Part shown: positions 1 to 8,297 of the stretch, in pieces
Numbering within the stretch: position 1 is the first letter of the stretch
Layout of the letters: each line of letters opens with the position of its first letter
Source: an uncultured Prevotella sp.
GTDB taxonomy: Bacteria > Bacteroidota > Bacteroidia > Bacteroidales > Bacteroidaceae
Direction of reading: 5' to 3'
Length of the DNA stretch: 64,000 bases
Assembly: GCA_946999045.1 (NCBI GenBank)
Contig: CAMQBR010000001.1
Coordinates: 1 to 64,000, forward strand
The notes under the pieces: model-generated
Told to the model about the DNA's origin: nothing
Seen by the model: the letters and a program-made list of their open reading frames with translations, nothing else
The model's database searches: none
Position numbers and translations under genes: made by a program

Positions 1-19
1 GAGGAAAATAACTCTTTTA

Positions 20-39
20 GATAGGGGCAAGCCCCTATC
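20..39. terminator. perfect 9-bp inverted repeat, probable terminator of an upstream gene
   Basis: GATAGGGGC, a 2-nt spacer and GCCCCTATC form a perfect GC-rich hairpin followed by CTATTTTA. It lies at the left edge, so the gene it would end is outside the window. The short U-tract makes a terminator role likely but not certain. Confidence 0.5.
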
Positions 40-46
40 CTATTTT

Positions 47-285
47 ATGCCGCCCTTACAGGGCTCATCCACATACCACCCTTACAGCATACCATATCGC
101 CCATACAGGGCTCATCCACATATCACCCATATGGGGCTCATCCACATATCATATCGCCCTTACAGCATATCATATCGTCCATACAGGGCTCATCCACATA
201 TCACCCTTACAGGGCTCATCCTATATCATACCGCCCATACAGGGCTCATTTGTGCCATGAGCCCTAAAAGGGCGACATTTATAGA
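47..285. repeat. cluster of irregular CCCTTACAGGGCTCAT-type repeats
   Basis: Six copies of the core (T)ACAGGGCTCATCC or a close variant are spaced irregularly, about 24-53 bp apart, and mixed with ATATCATATCGCCC and CACATATCACCC pieces. The cluster ends in an inverted form, ATGAGCCC TAAA AGGGCGACAT. Single related hairpins occur at 13057, 34303, 34375 and 39674, so this is a dispersed intergenic repeat that has piled up here. An 84-codon frame through it translates only the repeat and is not called as a gene. Spacing is too irregular for a CRISPR array. Confidence 0.8.
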
Positions 286-356
286 AGCAGCCTGTAAATA
301 AGATTTCATAGTATCAAAAAATGGTTCTTGACATTAAGAATATAGAAAATATTTAT

Positions 357-364
357 TAGTTTTG
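357..364 (+). promoter_or_regulatory. Bacteroidota -7 box upstream of the DUF2851 gene
   Basis: TAGTTTTG fits the TAnnTTTG -7 consensus, and a TTCTTG at about 325-330 lies at a fitting distance for the -33 element. Predicted transcription start is near 371, giving a leader of under 10 nt before the ATG at 379. Confidence 0.6.
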
Positions 365-378
365 CAAAAAATCACACC

Positions 379-1683
379 ATGGAGCAGTTATTACATTATT
401 GCTGGAAACATCGCCTTTTCCCATTACATCCGCTTGAAACAACAAACGGACAAAAGATTGAGGTGCTGGATGTAGGACTGTATAACACTAATGCGGGTTC
501 CGACTTCTTAAATGCTAAGATAAAATTGGATGATACCGTATGGGTGGGAAATGTAGAGATACATACTAAATCGAGCGACTGGTATGTGCATCAGCATCAA
601 AAAGATGCTAATTATAATAATGTAATATTGCACGTTACGGGGTGTGCTGATACAGAGGTGTGCACCGAAAGTGGACGTAAGTTGCCACAGTTGGTATTAG
701 AAGTTCCAGAGAATGTGCAGCAGCATTATACACAACTATTGTTGGCTGATAAACATCAGCCTTGCTATGAGGTAATAGCTAAGTTGCCACAACTAACATT
801 GCATAGCTGGATGTCGGCATTGCAAATAGAACGATTGGAGCAAAAAACTAACGAGATAACGCAACGCTTAAACCTATGTAAGGGTGATTGGGAGCAGACG
901 CTCTTTGTTACATTGGCACGTAATTATGGCTTTGGCATTAATGGAGAGGTGTTTGAGCAATGGGCAATGAATATTCCGCTGCATAGCGTAGACCATCACC
1001 GAGACGATTTGTTTCAGATAGAGGCATTTTTTATGGGACAGGCAGGTTTGCTGGAAGATGGCTTTGTTCCACAGAAATATCTTTCAGCCATGAGCAAAGA
1101 AGGGTATTTTGAACAACTAAGAACAGAATATCTCTACTTGAAACATAAGTTTGGATTACAGCCTATTGACGGACATTTATGGAAGTTTTTACGACTTCGA
1201 CCACAAAATTTTCCTTACATCCGTATAGCTCAGTTGGCTAAGTTGTACCATTTGCGCACATTTGGTATTAGAAATTTGCTCAATAGCGAGTCGATTAAAG
1301 CGTTAAAAGAAACAATGAAGACAGCAGTTTCTGCTTATTGGCAAACGCATTATGTGTTTGGCTCGATGAGTAAGAGGAGCGAAAAGCATCTTTCAGACGC
1401 CTCGCTTAACGTGCTTCTTATTAACACGGCTATACCTATGCTCTTTGCTTACGGTAGGTTGCATGGTGAGGAAAACTTGTGTGAAAAAGCTTTTGATTAT
1501 CTGGAAGAGCTGAAGCCCGAGAGCAATCATATTATCAAACGCTGGCAGCTATGTGGCATTAACATAGAAAATGCAGGCGATACGCAGGCTCTTATCCAAC
1601 TGCAAAAGAAATATTGCGACACCAAAGACTGTTTGCGCTGCCGCATTGGATATGAGTACTTAAAGGCTATTCACAATTCGTAA
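379..1683 (+). CDS. DUF2851 family protein
   Basis: A 434-residue soluble protein beginning MEQLLHYCWKHRLFP, which I recognise as the N-terminal signature of DUF2851, a family widespread in Bacteroidota. The segment NTNAGSDFLNAKIKL at about residues 37-51 and the C-terminal Cys cluster (CDTKDCLRCRIG, about 414-425) are the clearest landmarks. The cysteines could bind a metal, which is inference. No signal peptide is visible. The family has no established biochemical function that I know of. It starts eight bases after a predicted transcription start and is the first of four plus-strand genes leading to dus. Confidence 0.85.
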   Translation: MEQLLHYCWKHRLFPLHPLETTNGQKIEVLDVGLYNTNAGSDFLNAKIKLDDTVWVGNVEIHTKSSDWYVHQHQKDANYNNVILHVTGCADTEVCTESGRKLPQLVLEVPENVQQHYTQLLLADKHQPCYEVIAKLPQLTLHSWMSALQIERLEQKTNEITQRLNLCKGDWEQTLFVTLARNYGFGINGEVFEQWAMNIPLHSVDHHRDDLFQIEAFFMGQAGLLEDGFVPQKYLSAMSKEGYFEQLRTEYLYLKHKFGLQPIDGHLWKFLRLRPQNFPYIRIAQLAKLYHLRTFGIRNLLNSESIKALKETMKTAVSAYWQTHYVFGSMSKRSEKHLSDASLNVLLINTAIPMLFAYGRLHGEENLCEKAFDYLEELKPESNHIIKRWQLCGINIENAGDTQALIQLQKKYCDTKDCLRCRIGYEYLKAIHNS

Positions 1684-1752
1684 TTTGCAAGCTGCTCAAC
1701 AAATAATAAAGTTCAAAGTAAAAGAAAATTCAAAGTTTTTTAATATACTATT

Positions 1753-2151
1753 ATGGAATATATTTTTGAAACCAAAATGGAAGTTCGTGATTACGAATGC
1801 GACATAGAAGGTATTGTAAACAATGCCAATTACTTACATTACACCGAACATACACGCCACCTGTTTTTACGCTCACTGGGTGTAAGCTTTTCTAAGTTAC
1901 ACGAGAAAGGTGTTGATGCAGTAGTGGCCCATATGGTATTACAATACAAAGTATCCTTGAGATGTGATGACCATTTTATATCGCGTTTGGCTATGAAGAA
2001 ACAGGGTATAAGATATGTGTTCTATCACGAAATATACAGAGAAGCAGATAACAAATTATGCTTTACTTGTCAAGCCGACTTAGTGTGTATTGTTAATGGC
2101 AAAGTGGGCAACAGCGAAGATTACGACAAAGCATTTGCCAAATATATTTAG
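1753..2151 (+). CDS. acyl-CoA thioesterase, hotdog fold (4HBT/YbgC-like)
   Basis: A 132-residue single hotdog domain. The motif D17-IEGIVNNANYLHYTEHTRH matches the substrate and active-site loop of the YbgC/4HBT family, with Asp17 in the usual catalytic position and Glu32 on the following helix. Such enzymes hydrolyse acyl-CoA or acyl-ACP thioesters in the cytoplasm; the chain-length preference cannot be read here. The last base of the TAG stop (2151) is the first base of a mobile element. Removing the element and one copy of its target duplication gives a TAA stop two bases before the dprA start, so the two genes were once tightly linked. Confidence 0.85.
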   Translation: MEYIFETKMEVRDYECDIEGIVNNANYLHYTEHTRHLFLRSLGVSFSKLHEKGVDAVVAHMVLQYKVSLRCDDHFISRLAMKKQGIRYVFYHEIYREADNKLCFTCQADLVCIVNGKVGNSEDYDKAFAKYI

Positions 2152-2409
2152 GGCGGTTCTATAAACTACCACCATAAAAGTTTTTATGTCACTCTTTTTA
2201 CGTTTTATCATATTGTGGGCTCTTTTTATATAAAACAGGCTGCGCCTCAACAATTCAAACAAGTTTGATTGCATTCGGCTTGCTCCGTTTTTGGTTCAAT
2301 TTGCTTGTTCGTTCAATAGTATAGCTTGCTATACTACTTCACTCATAAACAAATAGACCTCAAAAAAAATAGTTGCACAATTTGTCAAAGCTAATTTATA
2401 GAACCACCC
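2151..2409 (+). mobile_element. MITE-like element, copy 1 (GGGCGG subfamily, full length)
   Basis: It starts GGGCGGTTCTATAAACTACC and ends GCTAATTTATAGAACCACCC, giving imperfect terminal inverted repeats. Exact 4-bp direct repeats TTTA flank it (2147-2150 and 2410-2413). The centre holds the palindrome AGTATAGC-TT-GCTATACT (2318-2335). There is no open reading frame of note. It separates the thioesterase from dprA. Confidence 0.9.
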
Positions 2410-2416
2410 TTTAATT

Positions 2417-3547
2417 ATGCTCAACAGTCAGGAAATCATCAACACTATTGCGCTTACACACATCAATTATTTTCATCTCACAGGTATGCTGCAACTCTAT
2501 CGTAGAATGGGTTCGGCAACAGCTGTGATAGAACATCGCAACAATATTAAAGATGTAATACCCGATGCTTCACCCAAACTGATTACATCTTTACAGCAAT
2601 TAGACGAACCTTTGCATAGAGCAGAGGTGGAATTAGAGTGGGATGAGGCGCATGGGATAATGCCGTTGTGTATGAATGATGAGAATTATCCACAGCGGTT
2701 AAAGGAGTGTGATGATGCTCCACTGATGTTATTTTACAAGGGCAACATCAATCTGAACCAACGCAGAGTAATTTGCATAGTGGGAACACGGCGAAATACG
2801 ATGTATGGAGAGGATTTGATTAGGCGATTTACCACAGAACTAAAACAGTTGTGCCCACAATTACTCATTGTAAGTGGCTTAGCTTATGGTGTAGACATCA
2901 TTGCTCATAGGCAGGCTTTGCATAATGGTTATCCTACGGTAGGGGTGTTAGCGCATGGGTTAGATTATCTTTATCCTGCTCGACATAAGCAAACTGCTGA
3001 CGAAATGGTACATAAAGGAGGATTATTAACCGAGTTTCTTACACAAACTAACGCAGATAAAATAAACTTTGTTCGACGCAATCGTATTGTTGCTGGTATA
3101 TCAGATGCATGTATCGTAGTAGAGAGTGCAGCACATGGTGGCGGACTTATAACTGCAAGTTTGGCAAGAACGTATAATCGTGAGGTTTTTGCTTTTCCTG
3201 GTAATGTGGGCAGCCAGTATAGTGAGGGATGTAATAACTTAATTAGAGATAACGTAGCAGGACTTATCAATAATGCTTCTGACTTTATAAAGTGTATGGG
3301 CTGGGATGAGGATGCCAAGCTACAAAAGGCACAACAAGTGGGTATTGAGCGCCAATTGTTTCCTGAATTGTCGGCAGAAGAACTGAAGGTGGTGAATGTT
3401 TTGACAAAAAGAAACGATTTACAAATTAATATGTTGAGCATTCAGGCAGATATACCTATCTCGCATCTTACTGCAACGCTCTTTTCGTTAGAGATGAAAG
3501 GAGTGGTAAAGACATTGCCAGGTGGGGTGTATCACTTACTAAGGTGA
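2417..3547 (+). CDS. dprA: DNA-processing protein DprA
   Basis: This 376-residue protein has the three-part DprA layout. A helical N-terminal region (about 1-70) is followed by the Rossmann-like core, with VGTRRNTMYGEDL near 122-134, SGLAYGVDIIAHRQAL near 154-169 and PGNVGSQYSEGCNNLI near 261-276. A winged-helix segment forms the last 60 residues. DprA binds incoming single-stranded DNA and loads RecA during natural transformation. A MITE lies 7 bp upstream; before its insertion the ATG was 2 bp after the thioesterase stop. No other competence gene is in the window. Confidence 0.95.
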   Translation: MLNSQEIINTIALTHINYFHLTGMLQLYRRMGSATAVIEHRNNIKDVIPDASPKLITSLQQLDEPLHRAEVELEWDEAHGIMPLCMNDENYPQRLKECDDAPLMLFYKGNINLNQRRVICIVGTRRNTMYGEDLIRRFTTELKQLCPQLLIVSGLAYGVDIIAHRQALHNGYPTVGVLAHGLDYLYPARHKQTADEMVHKGGLLTEFLTQTNADKINFVRRNRIVAGISDACIVVESAAHGGGLITASLARTYNREVFAFPGNVGSQYSEGCNNLIRDNVAGLINNASDFIKCMGWDEDAKLQKAQQVGIERQLFPELSAEELKVVNVLTKRNDLQINMLSIQADIPISHLTATLFSLEMKGVVKTLPGGVYHLLR

Positions 3548-3581
3548 AAGCCTATCAGCTTTTTCTATGATTTTGCATTTC

Positions 3582-3604
3582 CCTATGATACATAGGTATT
3601 TTTT
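3582..3604 (+). terminator. probable rho-independent terminator after dprA
   Basis: CCTATG-ATA-CATAGG is a 6-bp hairpin followed by TA and a run of seven T, 35-57 bases after the dprA stop. Confidence 0.55.
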
Positions 3605-3618
3605 TAAGAACTTATAAA

Positions 3619-3731
3619 GACTGGTTTTTATAAATTACTACCGTATGTTGTGAGTAAATTTTATGAAACACAGTTTGTTATCTTTTTGGGGGGTCTTTTT
3701 ATATAGAAACAGGCTGAGCCTCAACAATTCA
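3619..3731 (+). mobile_element. MITE-like element, copy 2 (left half only)
   Basis: GACTGGTTTTTATAAATTAC and the following 90 bases match the left half of copies 4 and 6, including CAGGCTGAGCCTCAACAATTC. The right half and right terminal repeat are missing, so this is a truncated remnant. It ends about 20 bp before the dus start and forms most of the dprA-dus spacer. Confidence 0.75.
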
Positions 3732-3751
3732 CCAACTTATCAACAAAAAAA

Positions 3752-4738
3752 ATGACAATAGGAAATATAGATTTAGGGAAGTATCCTTTATTTTTAGCAC
3801 CCATGGAAGATGTTACTGACATCGGCTTTAGATTACTGTGCAAACGGTTTGGTGTATCTATGGTATACACCGAGTTTGTAAGTGCAGAAGCCTTGGTACG
3901 TTCTATTAAAGCCACTATGGGTAAATTAACCATTAGCGATGAAGAACGACCCGTGGGTATACAGATATATGGCAGAGATGTAGATGCCATGGTAGAAGCC
4001 GCAAAGATTGTAGAACAAAGTAAGCCAGATGTAATAGATCTTAACTTTGGATGCCCAGTAAAAAAGGTAGCAGGCAAAGGTGCTGGTGCAGGAATGTTGC
4101 GAAACGTACCGTTGATGTTACAAATAACACGAGAGGTGGTAAAGGCGGTTGATATACCCGTTACAGTGAAGACTCGATTGGGGTGGGATGAAAATAATAT
4201 TATCATAACCAGCTTAGCCGAACAACTACAAGATTGTGGTATACAGGCATTAACCATTCATGGCAGAACAAGATGCCAAATGTACACTGGAAAATCTGAC
4301 TGGACTTTACTTGGTGAGATAAAGAAAAATCCTCGCATCCACATTCCTATTATTGGAAATGGCGATATTACTACACCCGAAGAGGCTAAGCAGGCTTTTG
4401 AGAAATATGGTGTAGATGGCGTAATGGTAGGACGTGCATCGTTTGGGCAACCTTGGATTTTCCAAGATATGAATAATTATCTTAAGGGAAAGCCACAAGA
4501 TACATCGTTCGACATTAATAAAAAAATTGATATTCTTAAAGAACAACTACATATCAATGTAGAGCGCATTGACGAATATAGGGGTATCTTACATACTCGT
4601 CGGCACTTAGCATCTAGTCCGATATTCAAAGGCATTCCTGACTTTAAGCAAACTCGCATTGCCATGCTACGTGCTTCTACTGTTAAGGAGATAGAAGAGA
4701 TATTAGAACAATGCCGAGAAAGATTAAGGCTACTTTAG
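3752..4738 (+). CDS. dus: tRNA-dihydrouridine synthase, DusB-like
   Basis: A 328-residue FMN-dependent TIM-barrel enzyme that reduces uridine to dihydrouridine in tRNA D-loops. Visible landmarks are the N-terminal PLFLAPMEDVTDIGFR (12-27), the catalytic loop DLNFGCPVKKVAGKGAGAG with Cys101 as proton donor, TVKTRLGWD, the TIHGRTRCQMYTG strand, and the FMN-phosphate region IIGNGDI...GVMVGRASFGQPWIF. Length and motifs fit the bacterial DusB group, but the target position on tRNA cannot be assigned from sequence. The GH20 gene follows after 80 bp on the same strand. Confidence 0.93.
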   Translation: MTIGNIDLGKYPLFLAPMEDVTDIGFRLLCKRFGVSMVYTEFVSAEALVRSIKATMGKLTISDEERPVGIQIYGRDVDAMVEAAKIVEQSKPDVIDLNFGCPVKKVAGKGAGAGMLRNVPLMLQITREVVKAVDIPVTVKTRLGWDENNIIITSLAEQLQDCGIQALTIHGRTRCQMYTGKSDWTLLGEIKKNPRIHIPIIGNGDITTPEEAKQAFEKYGVDGVMVGRASFGQPWIFQDMNNYLKGKPQDTSFDINKKIDILKEQLHINVERIDEYRGILHTRRHLASSPIFKGIPDFKQTRIAMLRASTVKEIEEILEQCRERLRLL

Positions 4739-4818
4739 GAAAGCAACGAGTTCTCTCAATGTAACTCAAAAAAAAAAAATAACTCATAAAACTCATAAAA
4801 CAACAAAAAAAACTTCTT

Positions 4819-6813
4819 ATGCAAAAGAACTTAAAACTATTACTACCCCTTTGCTTATTCTGCTTATTATGTAACAATAACACAGCGTTGGCACTTTCTA
4901 TAACAACACAAAAGGAAGATGCAACAACTATAAACAGCAAACCATTTACTATACCAGAAGTAAAAACTTGGCAAGGAAAGGTAGGATTATTAGAGCCTAC
5001 AAACCAAATGCAAATAGTTTATAACGGGAATAGTGCTGCGTTGTTACAAATAGCACGACAGCTCTCTGCCGATTACCGACTTATGTTTGGTAGACAGCTT
5101 CCTGTAGTACAAGGAAAGAGCAAAGCAGGAGATGTGGTGCTAAAGCTAAAAAAGAATAAGCATACCAATGCAGAAGGATACTGCATCAACATAGATAATA
5201 AAGTGCAACTATCGGCTACAACGCCACAAGGATTGTTTTGGGCTACACGTACTTTGCTGCAATTATGCCAGCAAAATAAGGGGAAACTACCTAAAGGTAT
5301 TATTCATGATGCACCCGATTATCCTTTTCGGGGATTTATGTTAGACTGTGGGCGTAAGTTCTTTCCTATGGATATGCTTCGCCAGTATGTTAAAATTATG
5401 GCATACTACAAGATGAATGCCTTGCATCTTCACCTTAATGACAACGGTTTTAAGCAATTTTTTGATAACGATTGGAACAAAACACAAGCAGCCTTCCGAC
5501 TGCAATGTGATACTTATCCCGGACTAACAGCACGAGATGGATATTATACAAAGCAAGAATTTATAGAACTACAAAAACTTGCTGATAGTATGCATGTAGA
5601 GATTATACCCGAAATAGACGTCCCCGCACACGCTTTGGCTTTTACACATTACAAACCAGAAATAGCGAGCAAGAAATATGGTATGGACCATTTAGACTTG
5701 TTTAATACTGAAACCTATACCTTTATTGACAATTTGTTAAAAGAATATCTGGGCGGTTCTAATCCTGTATTTCGTGGAAAACGTGTACACATTGGCACAG
5801 ATGAGTATTCTAATCAAGACCAAGCAGTGGTAGAAAAGTTTAGATATTTTACCGATAGATACATTAAGTACGTAGAAAGCTTTGGCAAACAGGCATTGGT
5901 ATGGGGACAACAAACACATGCCAAAGGGAAAACACCTATCAAAGTAAAGAATGTATTAATGTACGCATGGTCTAAAGATTATGCCAATCCTAAGGAGATG
6001 ATGAGCCTTGGTTATAACTTGGTGAGCATTCCCGACGGACAACTTTATATTGTTCCCAAGGCTGGATATTATTACGATTATCTTAATACCAAATATCTGT
6101 ACAACCAATGGACTCCTGCCAATATCAATGGAGCGGTGTTTAAGGAACGACATCCACAAATAAAAGGTGGAATGTTTGCAGTGTGGAACGATATTGTAGG
6201 CAATGGCATCAGTACGCAAGATGTACATTATCGTGCCTTACCTGCTTTGCAAACACTTTCTACCAAGATGTGGACTGGTGCTAAACTAACCTTTAGCTAT
6301 ACCGATTTTACCCAAAAAAAAGCATTGCTAAGCGAAGCTCCTGGCATTAACTATGCTGGTAGCTATCCTACAGGAATGGTTTATCAACAAGACAAAGTAC
6401 TACCATGTAAGCGCAACAACATTAGTGAAATAGGTTGGCATTACAGAGTTTCGTTCAATATAAAGGCGAAAAAAGAAGAGTTAGGAACTGTTTTATTCCG
6501 TTCTAATCATGCCACTTTCTATCTGTCTGACCCCATTTCAGGATTGTTAGGGTTTAGCAGAGATGGTTATCTCAACACTTTCCATTACCAATTTTTACCT
6601 CACGAGCAAGTTTGTGTTGCCATAGAAGGCGATAGAGAATCTACTAAACTCTACATAAATAATAAATTAGTAAGCAATCTTGATGTAAAGAAAATCAATT
6701 TTGGTAAGCGTGGTGATATGTATTACATCCGTACTTTAGTCTTCCCATTGCAGCAAACAGGCAAGTTTAACAGCATCATTACCAACCTAAAAGTAGAAAG
6801 CTTACCCCTGTAA
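4819..6813 (+). CDS. secreted beta-N-acetylhexosaminidase, GH20
   Basis: A 664-residue protein with a Sec signal peptide (about 1-26). It has an N-terminal GH20b-type alpha/beta domain (about 60-165) and the GH20 barrel from PFRGFMLDCGRKFFP. The catalytic pair Asp328-Glu329 lies in HIGTDE, as in substrate-assisted GH20 enzymes. The last 140 residues (FNIKAKKEELGTVLFRSNHA onward) resemble a concanavalin/LamG-like module that could bind carbohydrate; that part is inference. It would remove terminal GlcNAc or GalNAc from mucin or N-glycans in the periplasm or at the cell surface. There is no SusC/D pair next to it. Confidence 0.92.
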   Translation: MQKNLKLLLPLCLFCLLCNNNTALALSITTQKEDATTINSKPFTIPEVKTWQGKVGLLEPTNQMQIVYNGNSAALLQIARQLSADYRLMFGRQLPVVQGKSKAGDVVLKLKKNKHTNAEGYCINIDNKVQLSATTPQGLFWATRTLLQLCQQNKGKLPKGIIHDAPDYPFRGFMLDCGRKFFPMDMLRQYVKIMAYYKMNALHLHLNDNGFKQFFDNDWNKTQAAFRLQCDTYPGLTARDGYYTKQEFIELQKLADSMHVEIIPEIDVPAHALAFTHYKPEIASKKYGMDHLDLFNTETYTFIDNLLKEYLGGSNPVFRGKRVHIGTDEYSNQDQAVVEKFRYFTDRYIKYVESFGKQALVWGQQTHAKGKTPIKVKNVLMYAWSKDYANPKEMMSLGYNLVSIPDGQLYIVPKAGYYYDYLNTKYLYNQWTPANINGAVFKERHPQIKGGMFAVWNDIVGNGISTQDVHYRALPALQTLSTKMWTGAKLTFSYTDFTQKKALLSEAPGINYAGSYPTGMVYQQDKVLPCKRNNISEIGWHYRVSFNIKAKKEELGTVLFRSNHATFYLSDPISGLLGFSRDGYLNTFHYQFLPHEQVCVAIEGDRESTKLYINNKLVSNLDVKKINFGKRGDMYYIRTLVFPLQQTGKFNSIITNLKVESLPL

Positions 6814-6833
6814 ACTATCCACAACATAAATAA

Positions 6834-6872
6834 GGAAGGTTCTATAAAGGGTGGTAATTTATAGAACCTACC
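6834..6872 (-). mobile_element. MITE-like element, copy 3 (39-bp minimal form)
   Basis: GGAAGGTTCTATAAA, a short spacer and TAATTTATAGAACCTACC are just the two terminal repeats joined. Exact ATAA repeats flank it (6830-6833 and 6873-6876). The GGTGG next to the right terminus corresponds to the left end of other copies, so it reads in reverse. It would also fold as a hairpin after the GH20 gene. Confidence 0.85.
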
Positions 6873-6916
6873 ATAAAATAATAGGAAAGGATGATAGAGT
6901 GGTGTAAAAAAATTCT

Positions 6917-6924
6917 TACCTTTG
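6917..6924 (+). promoter_or_regulatory. -7 box for tRNA-Arg
   Basis: TACCTTTG matches TAnnTTTG. The predicted start is about 10 bases before the mature tRNA 5' end at 6943. Confidence 0.65.
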
Positions 6925-6942
6925 CAAAGTAATGAAATATCA

Positions 6943-7014
6943 GCCCTTGTAGTTCAATGGATAGAACAACGCTCTCCTAAAGCGTAAATTTGAGTTCGAT
7001 TCTCAACGGGGGTA
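6943..7014 (+). tRNA. tRNA-Arg (anticodon CCT)
   Basis: A cloverleaf can be drawn by eye. The acceptor GCCCTTG pairs with CGGGGGT through G-U pairs, and the discriminator is A. The anticodon stem is ACGCT/AGCGT with loop CTCCTAA (anticodon CCT at 6976-6978). The T stem is TTGAG/CTCAA around TTCGATT. No CCA is encoded. It reads AGG arginine codons. The weak acceptor stem is unusual, but all arms are intact. Confidence 0.9.
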
Positions 7015-7096
7015 CTAATTACTTACTTATGAAACAATAATCTTAACAACTTTAAACTAATAAACTTATAATCTCAACAACTTAAAAACTAATAAT

Positions 7097-7888
7097 ATGA
7101 TTGGTGCTATTATTGGAGATATTGTAGGGTCTCCATACGAATTTAGTAACAATTTACCCAAAAACGATTTTGAGTTATTTACATCGAATTGTAGTTATAC
7201 AGATGATACGATTTGTACTGTTGCTATAGCCGATGCCATACTAAATAACCTTTCTTACCAAGAAGCTTTGCTCAATTGGTGTCATCGCTATCCTAACCCT
7301 ATGGGAGGATATGGCAATATGTTTTATCAATGGTTGAACTCTGATAACCCATTACCTCAAAACTCATGTGGAAATGGAGCTGCTATGAGAGTAAGTGCTG
7401 TAGCATGGCTTTTTGATAATTACCATGATGTTCTTAAAGAAAGTAAGCGTTGTACGGAAGTAAGTCATGCACACAGCGAGGCCATTAAAGGGGCACAGTG
7501 TGTAGCTACGCTTACTTATTGGCTACGTACTTGCAGAATTACAAAGAGTGAAGTAGAAGATGCGGTAAAGCATAATTTTGGTTATAATATTCCTTCTTTG
7601 TCGGATATATATAAGATAGGTAGCGAAAGGCACTTTGATGCCACTTGTCAAGAAACAGTGCCATGGGCTATTCGTTGTTTTTTAGAGAGTGATAACTTTG
7701 AGGATGCTATTCGATTAGCTGTAGGTGCTGGTGGCGACACTGATACCAAGGCGGCTATATGTGGTAGTATTGCGGAAGCTTATTATGAGATTCCAGATGA
7801 GTTGGTAGAAAAAGCATACGAGTATTTACCTACGGATATATTAAAAATTATAGAACAATTTTGCGAACGAATGGGTACCAAACTGTAA
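7097..7888 (+). CDS. ADP-ribosylglycohydrolase family protein
   Basis: A 263-residue single-domain protein. The two metal-binding motifs of the ADP-ribosyl-glycohydrolase family are present: SYTDDT near the N terminus (Asp36, Asp37, Thr38) and GAGGDTDT near the C terminus (Asp214, Asp216, Thr217). GAIIGDIVGSPYEF at the start is also typical. Members remove ADP-ribose from proteins or nucleic acids using two Mg2+ ions, or have drifted to related substrates. No ART toxin or partner is adjacent, so the substrate is open. It is monocistronic and converges on the flavodiiron gene. Confidence 0.9.
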   Translation: MIGAIIGDIVGSPYEFSNNLPKNDFELFTSNCSYTDDTICTVAIADAILNNLSYQEALLNWCHRYPNPMGGYGNMFYQWLNSDNPLPQNSCGNGAAMRVSAVAWLFDNYHDVLKESKRCTEVSHAHSEAIKGAQCVATLTYWLRTCRITKSEVEDAVKHNFGYNIPSLSDIYKIGSERHFDATCQETVPWAIRCFLESDNFEDAIRLAVGAGGDTDTKAAICGSIAEAYYEIPDELVEKAYEYLPTDILKIIEQFCERMGTKL

Positions 7889-7946
7889 CAGACTGTGAAA
7901 GATGGTAATGCAAGTTGGAAATAAGCAAGCCTTTGGCTTTATTAAA

Positions 7947-8204
7947 GGCTGGTTCTATAAATTACCACCGCACATAGTCATTAAATGTTTATGAAATACG
8001 TTTTGTTATCTTTTGGCTTCTTTTTATATAAAACAGGCTGCGCCTCAACAATTCAAACAAGTTTGATTGCATTCGGCTTGCTCCGTTTTTGGTTCAAAAT
8101 GTAAGTTCGTTCAGTCGTGTAGCTCGCTACACTCCTTTACTCTCTTGCATTTTGACCTCAAAAATAAGCTCAAAATCTAACAAAGCTAATTTATAGAACC
8201 AGCC
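7947..8204 (+). mobile_element. MITE-like element, copy 4 (GGCTGG subfamily, full length)
   Basis: GGCTGGTTCTATAAATTACC at the left and GCTAATTTATAGAACCAGCC at the right form a near-perfect terminal inverted repeat. TAAA duplications flank it (7943-7946 and 8205-8208). The central palindrome is GTGTAGC-TC-GCTACAC (8117-8132). It lies between convergent genes. Confidence 0.92.
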
Positions 8205-8214
8205 TAAAAATAGA

Positions 8215-8294
8215 TATAAAAAAAATACCTTTTTATTTTTTATCAGTGGTAGATAACTTAACCAGAGAAAAAAAATAAAAAGGTTTTTTTATAT
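8215..8294. terminator. AT-rich inverted repeat between convergent genes, probable bidirectional terminator
   Basis: The left arm AAAAAATACCTTTTTATTTTTT (about 8217-8241) is nearly complementary to AAAAAAAATAAAAAGGTTTTTTT (about 8268-8291). Each strand carries a stem with a T-run, placed just after the MITE and before the flavodiiron stop codon. Confidence 0.55.
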
Positions 8295-8297
8295 ATA

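Noticed and set aside
47..285. CRISPR-like repeat array
   Set aside because: Units vary in sequence and spacing, spacers are themselves repeated, and no cas gene is present.
47..301. 84-codon plus-strand frame rich in Pro, Tyr, His and Ile
   Set aside because: It translates only the CCCTTACAGGG-type repeats; no promoter or recognisable protein features.
2971..3441. 156-codon minus-strand frame inside dprA
   Set aside because: Antisense shadow of a well-conserved gene; Ser/Leu-rich composition with no motif.
3721..4257. 178-codon minus-strand frame inside dus
   Set aside because: Antisense shadow; the plus strand encodes all dus motifs without breaks.
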